From positions 1,067,001-1,131,000 of the forward strand of contig JAYKKM010000043.1 in NCBI GenBank assembly GCA_035772405.1: 64,000 nt of DNA, in the 5' to 3' direction. Every line of letters starts with the position of its first letter. Position 1 is the first letter of the stretch. Source of the DNA: Chrysogorgia sp. JL179-B06 (Eukaryota; Cnidaria; Anthozoa; Scleralcyonacea; Chrysogorgiidae). The translations under genes were made by a program, and so were the position numbers. Under the pieces are notes generated by a model. The model saw only the letters and a program-made list of their open reading frames with translations. It searched no databases and was not told the origin of the DNA. Below are positions 35,330 through 46,606 of the stretch, in pieces.

Positions 35330-35965
35330 TACCAAATCACGATTTTGCTTAATTTGGTATCATTTCAGTCACATTTAAAAATAGAAAGTGTCGTTTCAAC
35401 ACTTTCACAAATTTGTCAAATCACGTTTAGGAAAATAGTCGTTTCAACACTTTCACAAATTTGTCAAATCACATTTAAGAAAAATAGTCCGTTTCAACGC
35501 TTTTACAAATTTATGTATCGTAAAAAGTGTCTCACGCGTGATAAAATTGCCACCTGTTATGCAAATTAGATTATTACCACCTGCTAGCATGTAAATTAGT
35601 CCGTTCCCTCACAAATTTATACCAAATCACGATTTTGCTAGATTTGGTGTCATCTCAGTCACATTTAGGAAAATAGTCATTTCAGCACTTTCACAAATTT
35701 ATGTCAAATCACGTTTAGGAAAATAGTCGTTTCAATATTTTCACAAATTTGTGTCAAATCACATTTAGGAAAATGTCGTTTCAGCACTTTTACAAATTTG
35801 TCAAATCACATTTAGGAAAATAGTCGTTTCAACGCTTTTACAAATTTATGTATCGTAAAAGTGTCTCACGCGTGATAAAATTGCCACCCGTTAATAATAG
35901 ATTAGCACTTTCACAAATTTATGTATCGTAAAAGTGTCTCGCGCGTGATAAAATTGCCACCCGCA
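35330..35965. repeat. Complex satellite
   Basis: Short units of about 50-60 bp built from GTCGTTTCAACACTTTCACA, AATTTGTCAAATCAC and TTTAGGAAAATA are nested in larger units marked by GTGTCTCACGCGTGATAAAA (about 35528, 35868 and 35935). It ends next to the polymerase fragment. Confidence 0.75.
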
Positions 35966-35969
35966 GTGT

Positions 35970-38460
35970 TTAAGACGTGTCAGTGGGTATGTTGTTATCT
36001 CTCACTACAATGTTTTTGTGACCATACGCATAGGAGTCAATACCTTCTTCTAAAAGGTATCGTTTATCATCAAAACAGGATAACGACACTTTATTAATTT
36101 CATAACTACCGAGCTGATGCTTAACACTTCTAATGGTCTTCATTGTGTGTCGCAATTGTTTCTGCTCAAGTAACACACTTTTGTAATCTTCGTGTCTGAT
36201 CACTTTTTTAATTATATTCTTTCTGATACCTTTAGCAGTTTTCCCACCACCTCCATCCTCTTTCAAATAACTGTACATCTTACTGCGCAACCCAACAAAC
36301 TCAACAATTGGCGTTCCAGCGCACTCGTCTTTCATCTTTCCAATAACTTTCTTGTTCTCTTTAAAAGCGAATGGGTTGTCTGCAGGGTAGTCGCTATTGT
36401 CGAACTTTTCGCGCTCCATCATAAAGTCAGAATAAACGTCATCAGTTTTGATTGTATACAACAGACTGTCAGTGTCAGTGAAGTGCAATCTGCAGGTATC
36501 GCTAGAGTACTTTTTCATAATATAGTTGTAGTGAAAATCATACATCAACGTTTTGCTCAAGTCTAATATACACATACCCACATATGCAGGTCGATTTAGT
36601 GTCAGCGTTTCTTTAACTTTATGGACAGCGACTAAGTTCTCGCTAAATATCTTGCAAGACACAAACGTTGGCTTTGAGACAAGCTTTTTTAATTTCTTCG
36701 CAGTAGTCACTAATCTTACGTCCACACGCTTCCTCAAGTTTTCCATTGTTTTCCCAAACACGCTGTTGTTCATCAACTTGAAGAAGTCCTTCTCGAAAGC
36801 GTTCTTAGCCGCAGTTCTTTTGACTGTATTAAAGTCGATGTACTTACCCAAACACTTAGGACTGATCAAACTGTAGGACCCTATGAACCTTTTTGATTTT
36901 CAATCCAAGATCCATATACAACTGCAGATTTCTATAGTGACACACATACTTTTCTTTGTCCATCAAATTAGTCACCAGCTTCTTCACACCACCAACACTC
37001 ACATTAAACTTATTTTTGATTTTCGTGCAGTACCCCGACAACATGTCAACAGTTATTTCCATCTTCTCAGGAGCCAGCGGGTAATCGTTATGTAGGTCAT
37101 GCAAATGGTCTGGATACTCCAAGTCGACTTCGAGCAGCAGACCCTTTTCACTATCGTTGTGGTAGTCACACAAGTTCACTCTTTTTATCTGTTTCTTAGT
37201 CAACCATTTAAAACCACCCGTGGGGAGACTTTGACTCATTGCCCATCCATACAAATTATTTGCATCAAGGTACATCAAATACTTCGACTCTTTCGCTTTA
37301 TCGTACCCCTTCATGTACTTATTATTTGCCACACCATGTCTGTTGCATATGTAGCTCACACCACCACGCATACCTAATTCTACGAACTGGAACATGTCAA
37401 TGTCAGACAACAATTCGAGTTCCACTCCAGTCATCTTTAACATCGCGTCCCAAGCCAATCCAGGTGATGTGAAATAGTGGCACGTCTAATTTATACTCGC
37501 GATGACATGTCTTTCTAAAGTTCTCAAAAACGTCAGCAAGCAAAAGCGCATCACTTTTTCAAATACAGATCGTGATACCCACCCATATTTTCAACATCAA
37601 AGTAGTCCCACACATCGCAAGCACGCTCATGCATTTCTTCCGTAATGTCTTCATCATTCAGAATGTTGTAAAAGTCCTTTTTGGAGGGTAGCTCACATTC
37701 ATCGAATTTATCAAAGGAGTCCATATAATCATAGGGATAGACCCCCTTTCTTGTCATAAGTGCCAACCCCTCATCATGAAACACTTCTGACGTGTATTTG
37801 AAAGCGTCTCTTGGTAGGTTCTTCACCAAGTTGTCTAGATCACTACCCATGAACTGAAAGCTGTCCAAGAATACCAAGTTTTTTCCAAGCATGAACGCCA
37901 TGTACTTCTCCATGTTATTCGGTATCACATTGATGTCTTGGCCAAACTTGCCAATCTCCTGCATGATGAAATGGCTATCATAACCGCGTAAGTTATGAAA
38001 GATCACAGGAATTTTATCAGTCAATTTAAAGTTCGCGTTACAGTCGCGATGTGCGGACCCTCTGTACTTACCTGAGACATGACAGTGGTCTCTCACTCTA
38101 ACGTCAGCACCAGTGTACTCAACACTACAAATATGGCAACTTTTAGCCTCGTCAAAAGTCCTTCTTATCGTCATCAGTCAGTGTCATTTCTTTGTTAAAG
38201 TGACTCTCAGATGTCTTTTTACAATATTCGACAACTTCTAACATCTCCCCAAAGAATTTGTTAACTGCATTTTCACCGCGATACACTTTTACTGGCTTAC
38301 TATACTCATTGTCATAGCAACAAACCAGTTTATACCCATAACCACAGTCAACGTGCCTCTGGTAAGCATTTGTGTAGCTACACTTGCTTGATGGTGTTGT
38401 TGTGTGCACCTTCTGTGTGATAGCCTCGAAGTCTGCGTACACCACAAATGGTACGTTTAA
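35970..38460 (-). pseudogene. Family-B DNA polymerase fragment, Polinton/adintovirus type
   Basis: Four overlapping minus-strand frames (38445-38152, 38174-37551, 37458-36856, 36869-35970) together cover most of a protein-primed type DNA polymerase B. Motifs in order: YADFEA (exonuclease I), a C..C...DHCH...CN zinc/endonuclease VII-like insert, NLRGYDSHFIM (exonuclease II), GVYPYDYMDS, DANNLYGWAM (polymerase motif A), FKLMNNSVFGKTMEN (motif B) and FTDTDSLLY (motif C with catalytic Asp pair). At least three single-base frame breaks (near 38160, 37550, 36862) separate the pieces. The N-terminus is cut off at the R1 repeat at 38472. No integrase, ATPase or capsid gene is nearby, so this is an orphan fragment of a Maverick/Polinton or related virus-like element. 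Confidence 0.85.
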
Positions 38461-38471
38461 TTGTCTACTAT

Positions 38472-38677
38472 CATTTTGTTATTTTGTAATTTTCGCGCGC
38501 TTTGAGGTAGTGACGTCATCAGCGTCCAATATTCATTTTGCATTTTCATTCTCATCATGCATTTTGATTGGCTGTTGGCATACAGCTAGTTCGTGACATC
38601 GGCTTCCTGTGACGACAATGTTCCAATATTGTGATTCAAAAAGTGTAGCTATGACATCATTCCAATACCTTGTTCCT
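38472..38677 (+). repeat. Repeat R1, copy abutting the Rep/transposase array
   Basis: It runs from TTTTGTTATTTTGTAATTTT to CCTTGTTCCT. Its left edge truncates the polymerase fragment, and its right end is where array unit 1 starts, at a TA dinucleotide. Confidence 0.8.
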
Positions 38678-38909
38678 ACAATCGCGTGCAAAAATAATGA
38701 GACTGTTCACATTTTGGTGATTTTTGTCACGTGTATGCCCCCCTCCCCCACTAACAATGTTGAAAACATATTATTTGATAACCCCTTGTCTCAAACTCGT
38801 TTTAAACAACATTGCACGAGGGGGAGGGGGGGGGCAAAAAACCACTTGTTATAGGAGGGAGGGGGCCAATAAACTGCTTGTCTCAATAATTTTTTGCACG
38901 TGATTGTCT
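38678..38909. repeat. Foldback P1 of unit 1
   Basis: Outer arms CAATCGCGTGCAAAAATAAT and the near-complement ending GCACGTGATTG, inner arms TGCCCCCCTCC / GGAGGGGGG and AACAATGTTG / CAACATTG. The total is about 230 bp with a centre of about 30 bp. It forms the left terminus of the array. Confidence 0.8.
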
Positions 38910-39184
38910 TCTATGAGGTCCCAAACTTAATTAAATTTGTGCCAAAAATTGAACTTAACCAGTCTCCTGAAAAATTTTCATTTTCCCCGCTTTAAGCCCA
39001 GTGGTCTAGTTGTCGTGCGAAACTGGCACAAAATTGGACTCAAAAGACGCAGAACGGGGGACTGGGAACGAGTAAACAACCATTTTGAATTTAATTAAAT
39101 TTGTGGCTGTTTACACTGAAGATGAACTATTAGGTGAAATATTGGTATAGTTATTATACTGTTTACTTTTATTGTTTACACAGT

Positions 39185-40562
39185 ATGGATCAGTCTGAGG
39201 GTGACACAGACGATTTCCATGTCAATACTTTTAGCATCTGCAAACCAGATACGAAGAACATACCTGGTCACGTACAGCCAAGCAGATCTGCGAATATTTG
39301 CAACGAGGCAAAGTTTCGGGGAGCAAGTGGCTACCTACTTTGACGAAGGGAACGGGAAAGGTTAAAGTCGAGCACTGGGCTTGTTGCCAAGAGCCACATG
39401 AGAACTCTGGTGTACACTATCACATGAGCTTGAAACTCAATGGACCGAAACGATGGAAACAAGTGAAAGACAAGATGGCGAAAAACCATGGGGTTGTGCT
39501 GCACTTTTCCAACGCGCACGATAATTATCACTCGGCATATCAATATGTCACGAAGCAAGACACGGAAGTCTTTTTAAGTCCCACTCACCCCAACCGTAGC
39601 GAAATCGGTTCTCCTAGAACCAAAGCATGCGTCCGTGCATATCGAGAAAGTCGAAAGCGCAAAACAAAACGAGAATGCAAATACCCAACAAGAAAAGGCT
39701 AAAAAAATAAGACGTCTCAGCAATTTGGAGGTCTCCTAATTTTTGGTGGAAAATCAAATAAAAAGTCAAACCGAGCTACTGGCACTTGCAGACGCCTCAA
39801 AGCAAAGAAGGGAAGAAAGACTTAGCCAATTTTATTTTGTATCGCTCACACAAAGCCATGCAAGAGCTTATTGATAACACCTGGCGCTTGCAAAATGCAC
39901 GGGCTAAGCTTGATAGGAAGAAGAAGTCGCGTATAGACTTGCTTCGTCATGCTCGCAGTGCTGAGTGCGCCCACGGCTGCAACGGGGAATGGATAAAGTG
40001 TGCACGAGAGGTACTAAAGAACAACAACATCCACCCTGTGGTATTTGCTTCGGCGCTGAAGGATCTTTTGACCAAGGGAAGGGGGAAATTCCGAAATGTA
40101 ATGCTCGTTGGCTGTGCGTGTACTGGAAAAACTTTCTTGTTGGATCCCCTGTGTCTCCTGTTCAAAGCTTTTGTCAATCCGGCCTCTGACAAGTATGCAT
40201 GGGTGGGAGCGGAGGAAAGCGAGGTAATCTATCTTAATGATTTTAGATGGAGCTCAACTCTCATCTCCTGGAAAGACTTCCTCCTACTTCTCGAGGGACA
40301 CATTGTGCACTTGCCTGCCCCGAAGAACCAGTACTCGAGCGATGTTTGCATCGACACGGACGTCCCCATTTTTGCAACTTCAAGCAACCCAATCGTCTAC
40401 TACGGCAGGAATGGACAGATTGACGAACGCGAAACGGAAATGATGTCTGTTAGGTGGAGAGTGTTTGAGTTCACCCGAAAGATCCCGCAGGCGGAGCAGA
40501 AAGACCTGTCTCCGTGCCAACGCTGTTTTGCCGAACTGGTGTTTTTGGATGAACACTTTTAA
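39185..40562 (+). CDS. Rep: HUH endonuclease-SF3 helicase, unit 1 (disrupted)
   Basis: A rolling-circle replication initiator, about 457 residues when the frame is open. N-terminal HUH domain: motif I LVTYSQ (residues 27-32), motif II HYH (77-79), motif III YVTK with catalytic Tyr (120-123). A Lys/Arg-rich linker follows (about 150-250), then the SF3 helicase with Walker A GCACTGKT (308-315), Walker B VIYLNDF (about 342-348) and motif C ATSSN (about 385). Motif I and domain order place it near the geminivirus/genomovirus side of CRESS Reps; that placement is inference. The ATG directly follows an acceptor-like TTTATTGTTTACACAG. This copy has four single-base insertions and a nonsense change (near 39738) relative to the other units. 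Confidence 0.88.
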
Positions 40563-40620
40563 CTGTTTTCATGCAGCCATCATTGCACGTTTACTCTCAA
40601 AGAAATATATAAGAATAGAT

Positions 40621-40857
40621 AACACGTTACGCACACGTTACGCACACGTTACGCCACACGTTACGTTTGAGTTCATATAGAATATTAATGAAAACCGACA
40701 CGTTACACACGTTACGCCCCATTCTTATAAAGGTATAATAGGTCTTCCTTTAATATATTAGGCGTAACGTGTGTAACGTGTCAGCTTTCTATAGATTATC
40801 ATATGCTGGAAGGCGTAACGTGTGGCGTAACGTGTGCGTAACGTGTACGTAACGTGT
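40621..40857. promoter_or_regulatory. Iteron palindrome P2 of unit 1 (candidate origin)
   Basis: Six copies of CACGTTAC on the left and six of GTAACGTG on the right are arranged as a large inverted repeat. The innermost arms GACACGTTACACACGTTACG are perfect and enclose an AT-rich 45-bp centre containing TTTAATATATTAGG. Repeated octamers around a stem-loop, next to a Rep gene, are the usual form of a rolling-circle origin. It lies between the two convergent genes, so it also falls in both 3' UTRs. Confidence 0.6.
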
Positions 40858-41100
40858 TGAAGTTGAGTTATATTTAGTTTGTAGCAGCCATGTATGTATA
40901 AGGTCTTTAAAATTATTTTCACGGAGGCAAGAAATCGTTCAGTTTTCGCATGGCATTTTTATTGAATATGCATGGTAAAAGTGTGAAGTTAATACATTCG
41001 GCATTAAGCACCTAAAACAATTATTGAAGGCAAAATGCACTGCCAATATAAACTGTATAAGTAAGGAAAAAACATTGTAATATAGAAACACTTAATAAAT

Positions 41101-42205
41101 TTAATACTTTAATCGTTCTCCTCGTTTCTCAATTACCATTGCAACACGCTTGCCCATCGATTCAATTATTCGGTCGATAGTACTTTTGGAGAAATTCATC
41201 ATTGTGCTTTGAACTCTTTGGGAAAATTGTTCAAACTTTTCTGACCTAATCTGCTTGTCAATGGCATCTTGTCCCAGCTGTTTTGATACCAAATGAAAGA
41301 GATTTTCGATGGGGTTCAAGTCCGGACTACGGGGTGGTATGGCGAAGGTAACTGCTCCGACTTCTTGGAAAGCACGTCTTGCTGCAGCACTGTTTTGCAC
41401 TGGGTCCCCGTCTTCAGTGTAGGAACCGTTATAGATGTTGGGTTGGCACTGTCGAGAAAGATTTGCGGGAAATGAAGCCGTACGTACTCGGCAAAATTCT
41501 CGCCTTTCAAACGATGGAAGTATTGGTCGCAGGACACCACTCCTTTTCCATAAGCGATGGAAACAAAAAAAATGTGCCTTTCGACCCTCTACGCCAGCCT
41601 TTTTCCCTTTAGTTGTGCAGTTTAGTGCAAGGCCTTCGCACTTCCTTCTCCAAGCCATGGATTGCGTAGCTCGTGCCTGGTCAAAGGGATTTGTCTTGTG
41701 TACAAATGAGGTGCCGTCAAAATAGAAGCTAATACCACGCTCCCAGAAATTTATCGGTAACAGCCTCCTAATCTTACAAGCAAAACGATATCTGCGGACT
41801 ACATCTTTCCGTGTCATAAGGCCTTTCTTACGCGAGTGTAAATACTGATAGCCGTGTCTATTAAGTGTTCTTCGAATACACCAGGGAGATACATCAGGAC
41901 TGATGCCAGCCATCGTTCGAAGCCTGGATGCGGAAAAAAGACCCGATTGTTGTCCTACAGAGACGCAAGTGTCTGATGATGTTGCGTTCGTCACGAATGG
42001 ATAGCTTTCTTGGACGCCCTTTATTGTGCTTGCGTTTGTCAAATGTCGCGACTTCGTCAATTGGTAGTTTAGCGTGTCGGTAAATCGTTGCTTTACTGTA
42101 CTTCGGGAAACGTTTTAATAGTTCATTTCCTCGAAGACCTTTGTCTTGAAACAAATACCTCATGTAAATCGAGGTTTCTTTTGGGACATACGCTTTTGAT
42201 TTCAT
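41101..42205 (-). pseudogene. Tc1/mariner-type DD34E transposase, unit 1
   Basis: A cut-and-paste transposase, about 367 residues, start MKSKAYVPKETS. Two N-terminal helix-turn-helix modules (NELLKRFPKYSKATIYRHAK; then GRPRKLS and SASRLRTMAGISPDVSPW) precede the RNase H-fold core. First Asp in FYFDGTSF, second in EDGDPVQNS, Glu in SPDLNPIENLF, with 34 residues between the first Asp of DGD and Glu. A frame change between SANPT and EDGDP (about 41410-41450) is shared by all six copies. Unit-specific extra As lie near 41570 and 41930. Convergent with rep; a minus-strand AATAAA lies near 40958. Confidence 0.87.
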
Positions 42206-42323
42206 CTTTCTTGGTAAAAACTTAAGTATATTGAAATCGAGATATCGTTGTTTACATTTGTAACTCAAGAGTCTTTAAGGAAAAGTTAATTATTCATTTA
42301 TTAAAATTTTAACAAAACGTTGG

Positions 42324-42505
42324 TATATAAGGCGAAGAAGACAAAACTGCCAATAAATCACATTAAATTTCTCTCTTTCACTAGTATTTAAAATGGATAT
42401 TTTTTTTATTTATGTTTTAACACACTTTCAAAATGGATGCTATTCGCCAAATTCGCTCAATTTATGGACTATTTATGACGTCATCATGACCTCAACGTGA
42501 CGTCA
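42324..42505 (-). promoter_or_regulatory. Transposase promoter region with two CRE palindromes
   Basis: TGACGTCA occurs at 42476-42483 and 42498-42505, and a TATATAA box (TTATATA on the minus strand) at 42324-42330, about 120 bp upstream of the transposase ATG. The arrangement is repeated in every unit (for example near 46440, 50390, 54350, 59125 and 63060). TGACGTCA is the CREB/ATF consensus. Confidence 0.5.
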
Positions 42506-42642
42506 TAATTTTTACACACTATCGGAAAAACCCTTAGGCACACATCAAACACATAGTAATAGTAAACAAAAGCTATTGTGATTCTTATTTACAGTAAAGC
42601 GGAACAACCGTATTAAAATTTTCATCACTCGAAACTACATAG

Positions 42643-42872
42643 ACAATCGCGTGCAAAAATAATGAGACTGTTCACATTTTGGTGATTTTTTTCACGTGTA
42701 TGCCCCCCTCCTCCACTAACAATGTTGAAAAAACATATTATTGATAACCCCTTGTCTCAAAACTCGTTTTTAACAACATTGCACGAGGGGGAGGGGGGAC
42801 AAAAACCACTTGTTATAGGAGGGAGGGGGCCAATAAACTGCTTGTCTCAATAATTTTTGCACGTGATTGTCT
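42643..42872. repeat. Foldback P1 of unit 2
   Basis: Same arms as unit 1. The inner C-rich arm reads CCCCCCTCCTCC, as in all units but the first. Confidence 0.8.
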
Positions 42873-43146
42873 TCTATGAGGTCCCAAACTTAATTAAATT
42901 TGTGCCAAAAATTGAACTTAACCAGTCTCCTGAAAATTTTCATTTTCCCCGCTTTAAGCCCAGTGGTCTAGTTGTCGTGCGAAACTGGCACAAAATTGGA
43001 CTCAAAAGACGCAGAACGGGGGACTGGGAACGAGTAAACAACCATTTTGAATTTAATTAAATTTGTGGCTGTTTACACTGAAGATGAACTATTAGGTGAA
43101 ATATTGGTATAGTTATTATACTGTTTACTTTTATTGTTTACACAGT

Positions 43147-44524
43147 ATGGATCAGTCTGAGGGTGACACAGACGATTTCCATGTCAATACTTTAGCATCT
43201 GCAAACCAGATACGAAGAACATACCTGGTCACGTACAGCCAAGCAGATCTGCGAATATTTGCAACGAGGCAAAGTTTCGGGGAGCAAGTGGCTACCTACT
43301 TTGACGAAGGAACGGGAAAGGTTAAAGTCGAGCACTGGGCTTGTTGCCAAGAGCCACATGAGAACTCTGGTGTACACTATCACATGAGCTTGAAACTCAA
43401 TGGACCGAAACGATGGAAACAAGTGAAAGACAAGATGGCGAAAAACCATGGGGTTGTGCTGCACTTTTCCAACGCGCACGATAATTATCACTCGGCATAT
43501 CAATATGTCACGAAGCAAGACACGGAAGTCTTTTTAAGTCCCACTCACCCCAACCGTAGCGAAATCGGTTCTCCTAGAACCAAAGCATGCGTCCGTGCAT
43601 ATCGAGAAAGTCGAAAGCGCAAACAAAACGAGAATGCAAATACCCAAACAAGAAAAGGCTAAAAAAATAAGACGTCTCAGCAATTTGGAGGTCTCCGAAT
43701 TTTTGGTGGAAAATCAAATAAAAAGTCAAACCGAGCTACTGGCACTTGCAGACGCTCAAAGCAAAGAAGGGAAGAAAGACTTAGCCAATTTTATTTTGTA
43801 TCGCTCACACAAAGCCATGCAAGAGCTTATTGATAACACCTGGCGCTTGCAAAATGCACGGGCTAAGCTTGATAGGAAGAAGAAGTCGCGTATAGACTTG
43901 CTTCGTCATGCTCGCAGTGCTGAGTGCGCCCACGGCCTGCAACGGGGAATGGATAAAGTGTGCACGAGAGGTACTAAAGAACAACAACATCCACCCTGTG
44001 GTATTTGCTTCGGCGCTGAAGGATCTTTTGACCAAGGGAAGGGGGAAATTCCGAAATGTAATGCTCGTTGGCTGTGCGTGTACTGGAAAAACTTTCTTGT
44101 TGGATCCCCTGTGTCTCCTGTTCAAAGCTTTTGTCAATCCGGCCTCTGACAAGTATGCCATGGGTGGGAGCGGAGGAAAGCGAGGTAATCTATCTTAATG
44201 ATTTTAGATGGAGCTCAACTCTCATCTCCTGGAAAGACTTCCTCCTACTTCTCGAGGGACACATTGTGCACTTGCCTGCCCCGAAGAACCAGTACTCGAG
44301 CGATGTTTGCATCGACACGGACGTCCCCATTTTTGCAACTTCAAGCAACCCAATCGTCTACTACGGCAGGAATGGAACAGATTGACGAACGCGAAACGGA
44401 AATGATGTCTGTTAGGTGGAGAGTGTTTGAGTTCACCCGAAAGATCCCGCAGGCGGAGCAGAAAGACCTGTCTCCGTGCCAACGCTGTTTTGCCGAACTG
44501 GTGTTTTTGGATGAACACTTTTAA
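43147..44524 (+). CDS. Rep: HUH endonuclease-SF3 helicase, unit 2 (disrupted)
   Basis: The HUH half is open from 43147 to about 43660 with all three motifs. Four single-base insertions follow (near 43647, 43935, 44158 and 44375), each doubling or extending a base run, so the SF3 half is split across frames. Walker A, Walker B and motif C coding sequences are all present. Confidence 0.86.
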
Positions 44525-44582
44525 CTGTTTTCATGCAGCCATCATTGCACGTTTACTCTCAAAGAAATATATAAGAATAGAT

Positions 44583-44820
44583 AACACGTTACGCACACGT
44601 TACGCACACGTTACGCCACACGTTACGTTTGAGTTCATATAGAATATTAATGAAAACCGACACGTTACACACGTTACGCCCCATTCTTATAAAGGTATAA
44701 TAGGTCTTCCTTTAATATATTAGGCGTAACGTGTGTAACGTGTCAGCTTTCTATAGATTATCATATGCTGGAAGGCGTAACGTGTGGGCGTAACGTGTGC
44801 GTAACGTGTACGTAACGTGT
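44583..44820. promoter_or_regulatory. Iteron palindrome P2 of unit 2
   Basis: The same twelve octamers as unit 1 with one extra G in the right half (GTGTGGGCGTAACG). Confidence 0.6.
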
Positions 44821-45064
44821 TGAAGTTGAGTTATATTTAGTTTGTAGCAGCCATGTATGTATAAGGTCTTTAAAATTATTTTCACGGAGGCAAGAAATCG
44901 TTCAGTTTTCGCATGGCATTTTTATTGAATATGCATGGTAAAAGTGTGAAGTTAATACATTCGGCATTAAGCACCTAAAACAATTATTGAAGGCAAAAAT
45001 GCACTGCCAATATAAACTGTATAAGTAAGGAAAAAACATTGTAATATAGAAACACTTAATAAAT

Positions 45065-46169
45065 TTAATACTTTAATCGTTCTCCTCGTTTCTCAATTAC
45101 CATTGCAACACGCTTGCCCATCGATTCAATTATTCGGTCGATAGTACTTTTGGAGAAATTCATCATTGTGCTTTGAACTCTTTGGGAAAATTGTTCAAAC
45201 TTTTCTGACCTAATCTGCTTGTCAATGGCATCTTGTCCCAGCTGTTTTGATACCAAATGAAAGAGATTTTCGATGGGGTTCAAGTCCGGACTACGGGTGG
45301 TATGGCGAAGGTAACTGCTCCGACTTCTTGGAAAGCACGTCTTGCTGCAGCACTGTTTTGCACTGGGTCCCCGTCTTCAGTGTAGGAACCGTTATAGATG
45401 TTGGGTTGGCACTGTCGAGAAAGATTTGCGGGAAATGAAGCCGTACGTACTCGGCAAAATTCTCGCCTTTCAAACGATGGAAGTATTGGTCGCAGGACAC
45501 CACTCCTTTTCCATAAGCGATGGAAACAAAAAAAATGTGCCTTTCGACCCTCTACGCCAGCCTTTTTCCCTTTAGTTGTGCAGTTTAGTGCAAGGCCTTC
45601 GCACTTCCTTCTCCAAGCCATGGATTGCGTAGCTCGTGCCTGGTCAAAGGGATTTGTCTTGTGTACAAATGAGGTGCCGTCAAAATAGAAGCTAATACCA
45701 CGCTCCCAGAAATTTATCGGTAACAGCCTCCTAATCTTACAAGCAAAACGATATCTGCGGACTACATCTTTCCGTGTCATAAGGCCTTTTCTTACGCGAG
45801 TGTAAATACTGATAGCCGTGTCTATTAAGTGTTCTTCGAATACACCAGGGAGATACATCAGGACTGATGCCAGCCATCGTTCGAAGCCTGGATGCGGAAA
45901 AAGACCCGATTGTTGTCCTACAGAGACGCAAGTGTCTGATGATGTTGCGTTCGTCACGAATGGATAGCTTTCTTGGACGCCCTTTATTGTGCTTGCGTTT
46001 GTCAAATGTCGCGACTTCGTCAATTGGTAGTTTAGCGTGTCGGTAAATCGTTGCTTTACTGTACTTCGGGAAACGTTTTAATAGTTCATTTCCTCGAAGA
46101 CCTTTGTCTTGAAACAAATACCTCATGTAAATCGAGGTTTTCTTTTGGGACATACGCTTTTGATTTCAT
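45065..46169 (-). pseudogene. Tc1/mariner-type transposase, unit 2
   Basis: Carries the shared frame change near 45375-45415. Private indels: one G lost in CTACGGGTGG (near 45295), an extra A near 45535, an extra T near 45790 and one near 46142. Both HTH modules and all three catalytic positions are encoded. Confidence 0.85.
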
Positions 46170-46606
46170 CTTTCTTGGTAAAAACTTAAGTATATTGAAA
46201 TCGAGATATCGTTGTTTACATTTGTAACTCAAGAGTCTTTAAGGAAAAGTTAATTATTCATTTATTAAAATTTTAACAAAACGTTGGTATATAAGGCGAA
46301 GAAGACAAAACTGCCAATAAATCACATTAAATTTCTCTCTTTCACTAGTATTTAAAATGGATATTTTTTTTATTTATGTTTTAACACACTTTCAAAATGG
46401 GTGCTATTCGCCAAATTCGCTCAATTTATGGACTATTTATGACGTCATCATGACCTCAACGTGACGTCATAATTTTTACACACTATCGGAAAAACCCTTA
46501 GGCACACATCAAACACATAGTAATAGTAAACAAAAGCTATTGTGATTCTTATTTACAGTAAAGCGGAACAACCGTATTAAAATTTTCATCACTCGAAACT
46601 ACATAG

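Larger units (their letters stand above)
38678..42642 (+). mobile_element. Rep/transposase element, array unit 1
   Basis: The first of a head-to-tail series of units of 3.94-3.97 kb. Layout: foldback P1, spacer, rep (+), iteron palindrome P2, transposase (-), CRE pair. The left junction is sharp: R1 sequence up to TTCCT, then ACAATCGCGTGC. Elsewhere the unit is preceded by CTACATAG, the end of the preceding unit. The element has no capsid-like gene; the two genes and their control regions account for the unit. Confidence 0.92.
42643..46606 (+). mobile_element. Rep/transposase element, array unit 2
   Basis: The same layout as unit 1. It joins unit 1 through TCGAAACTACATAG then ACAATCGCG. It has a private change GGGTGCTATTCG (others GGATGCTATTCG). 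Confidence 0.92.

Noticed and set aside
39123..39190. Longer Rep start upstream of the ATG (in-frame GTG)
   Set aside because: The upstream stretch is AT-rich with a pyrimidine tract and an acceptor-like CACAG just before the ATG; it looks like UTR or intron.
40735..40775. Geminivirus-type nonanucleotide TAATATTAC in P2
   Set aside because: The central loop has TTTAATATATTAGG and no exact nonanucleotide; the nick site is unknown.
41293..41725. Plus-strand ORFs of 60-96 codons opposite the transposase in every unit
   Set aside because: They are antisense shadows of the transposase gene, whose own frame has recognisable HTH and DDE motifs.
38678..42642. Integrated DNA virus with capsid
   Set aside because: Apart from rep and the transposase no other sizeable frame exists in the unit on either strand.
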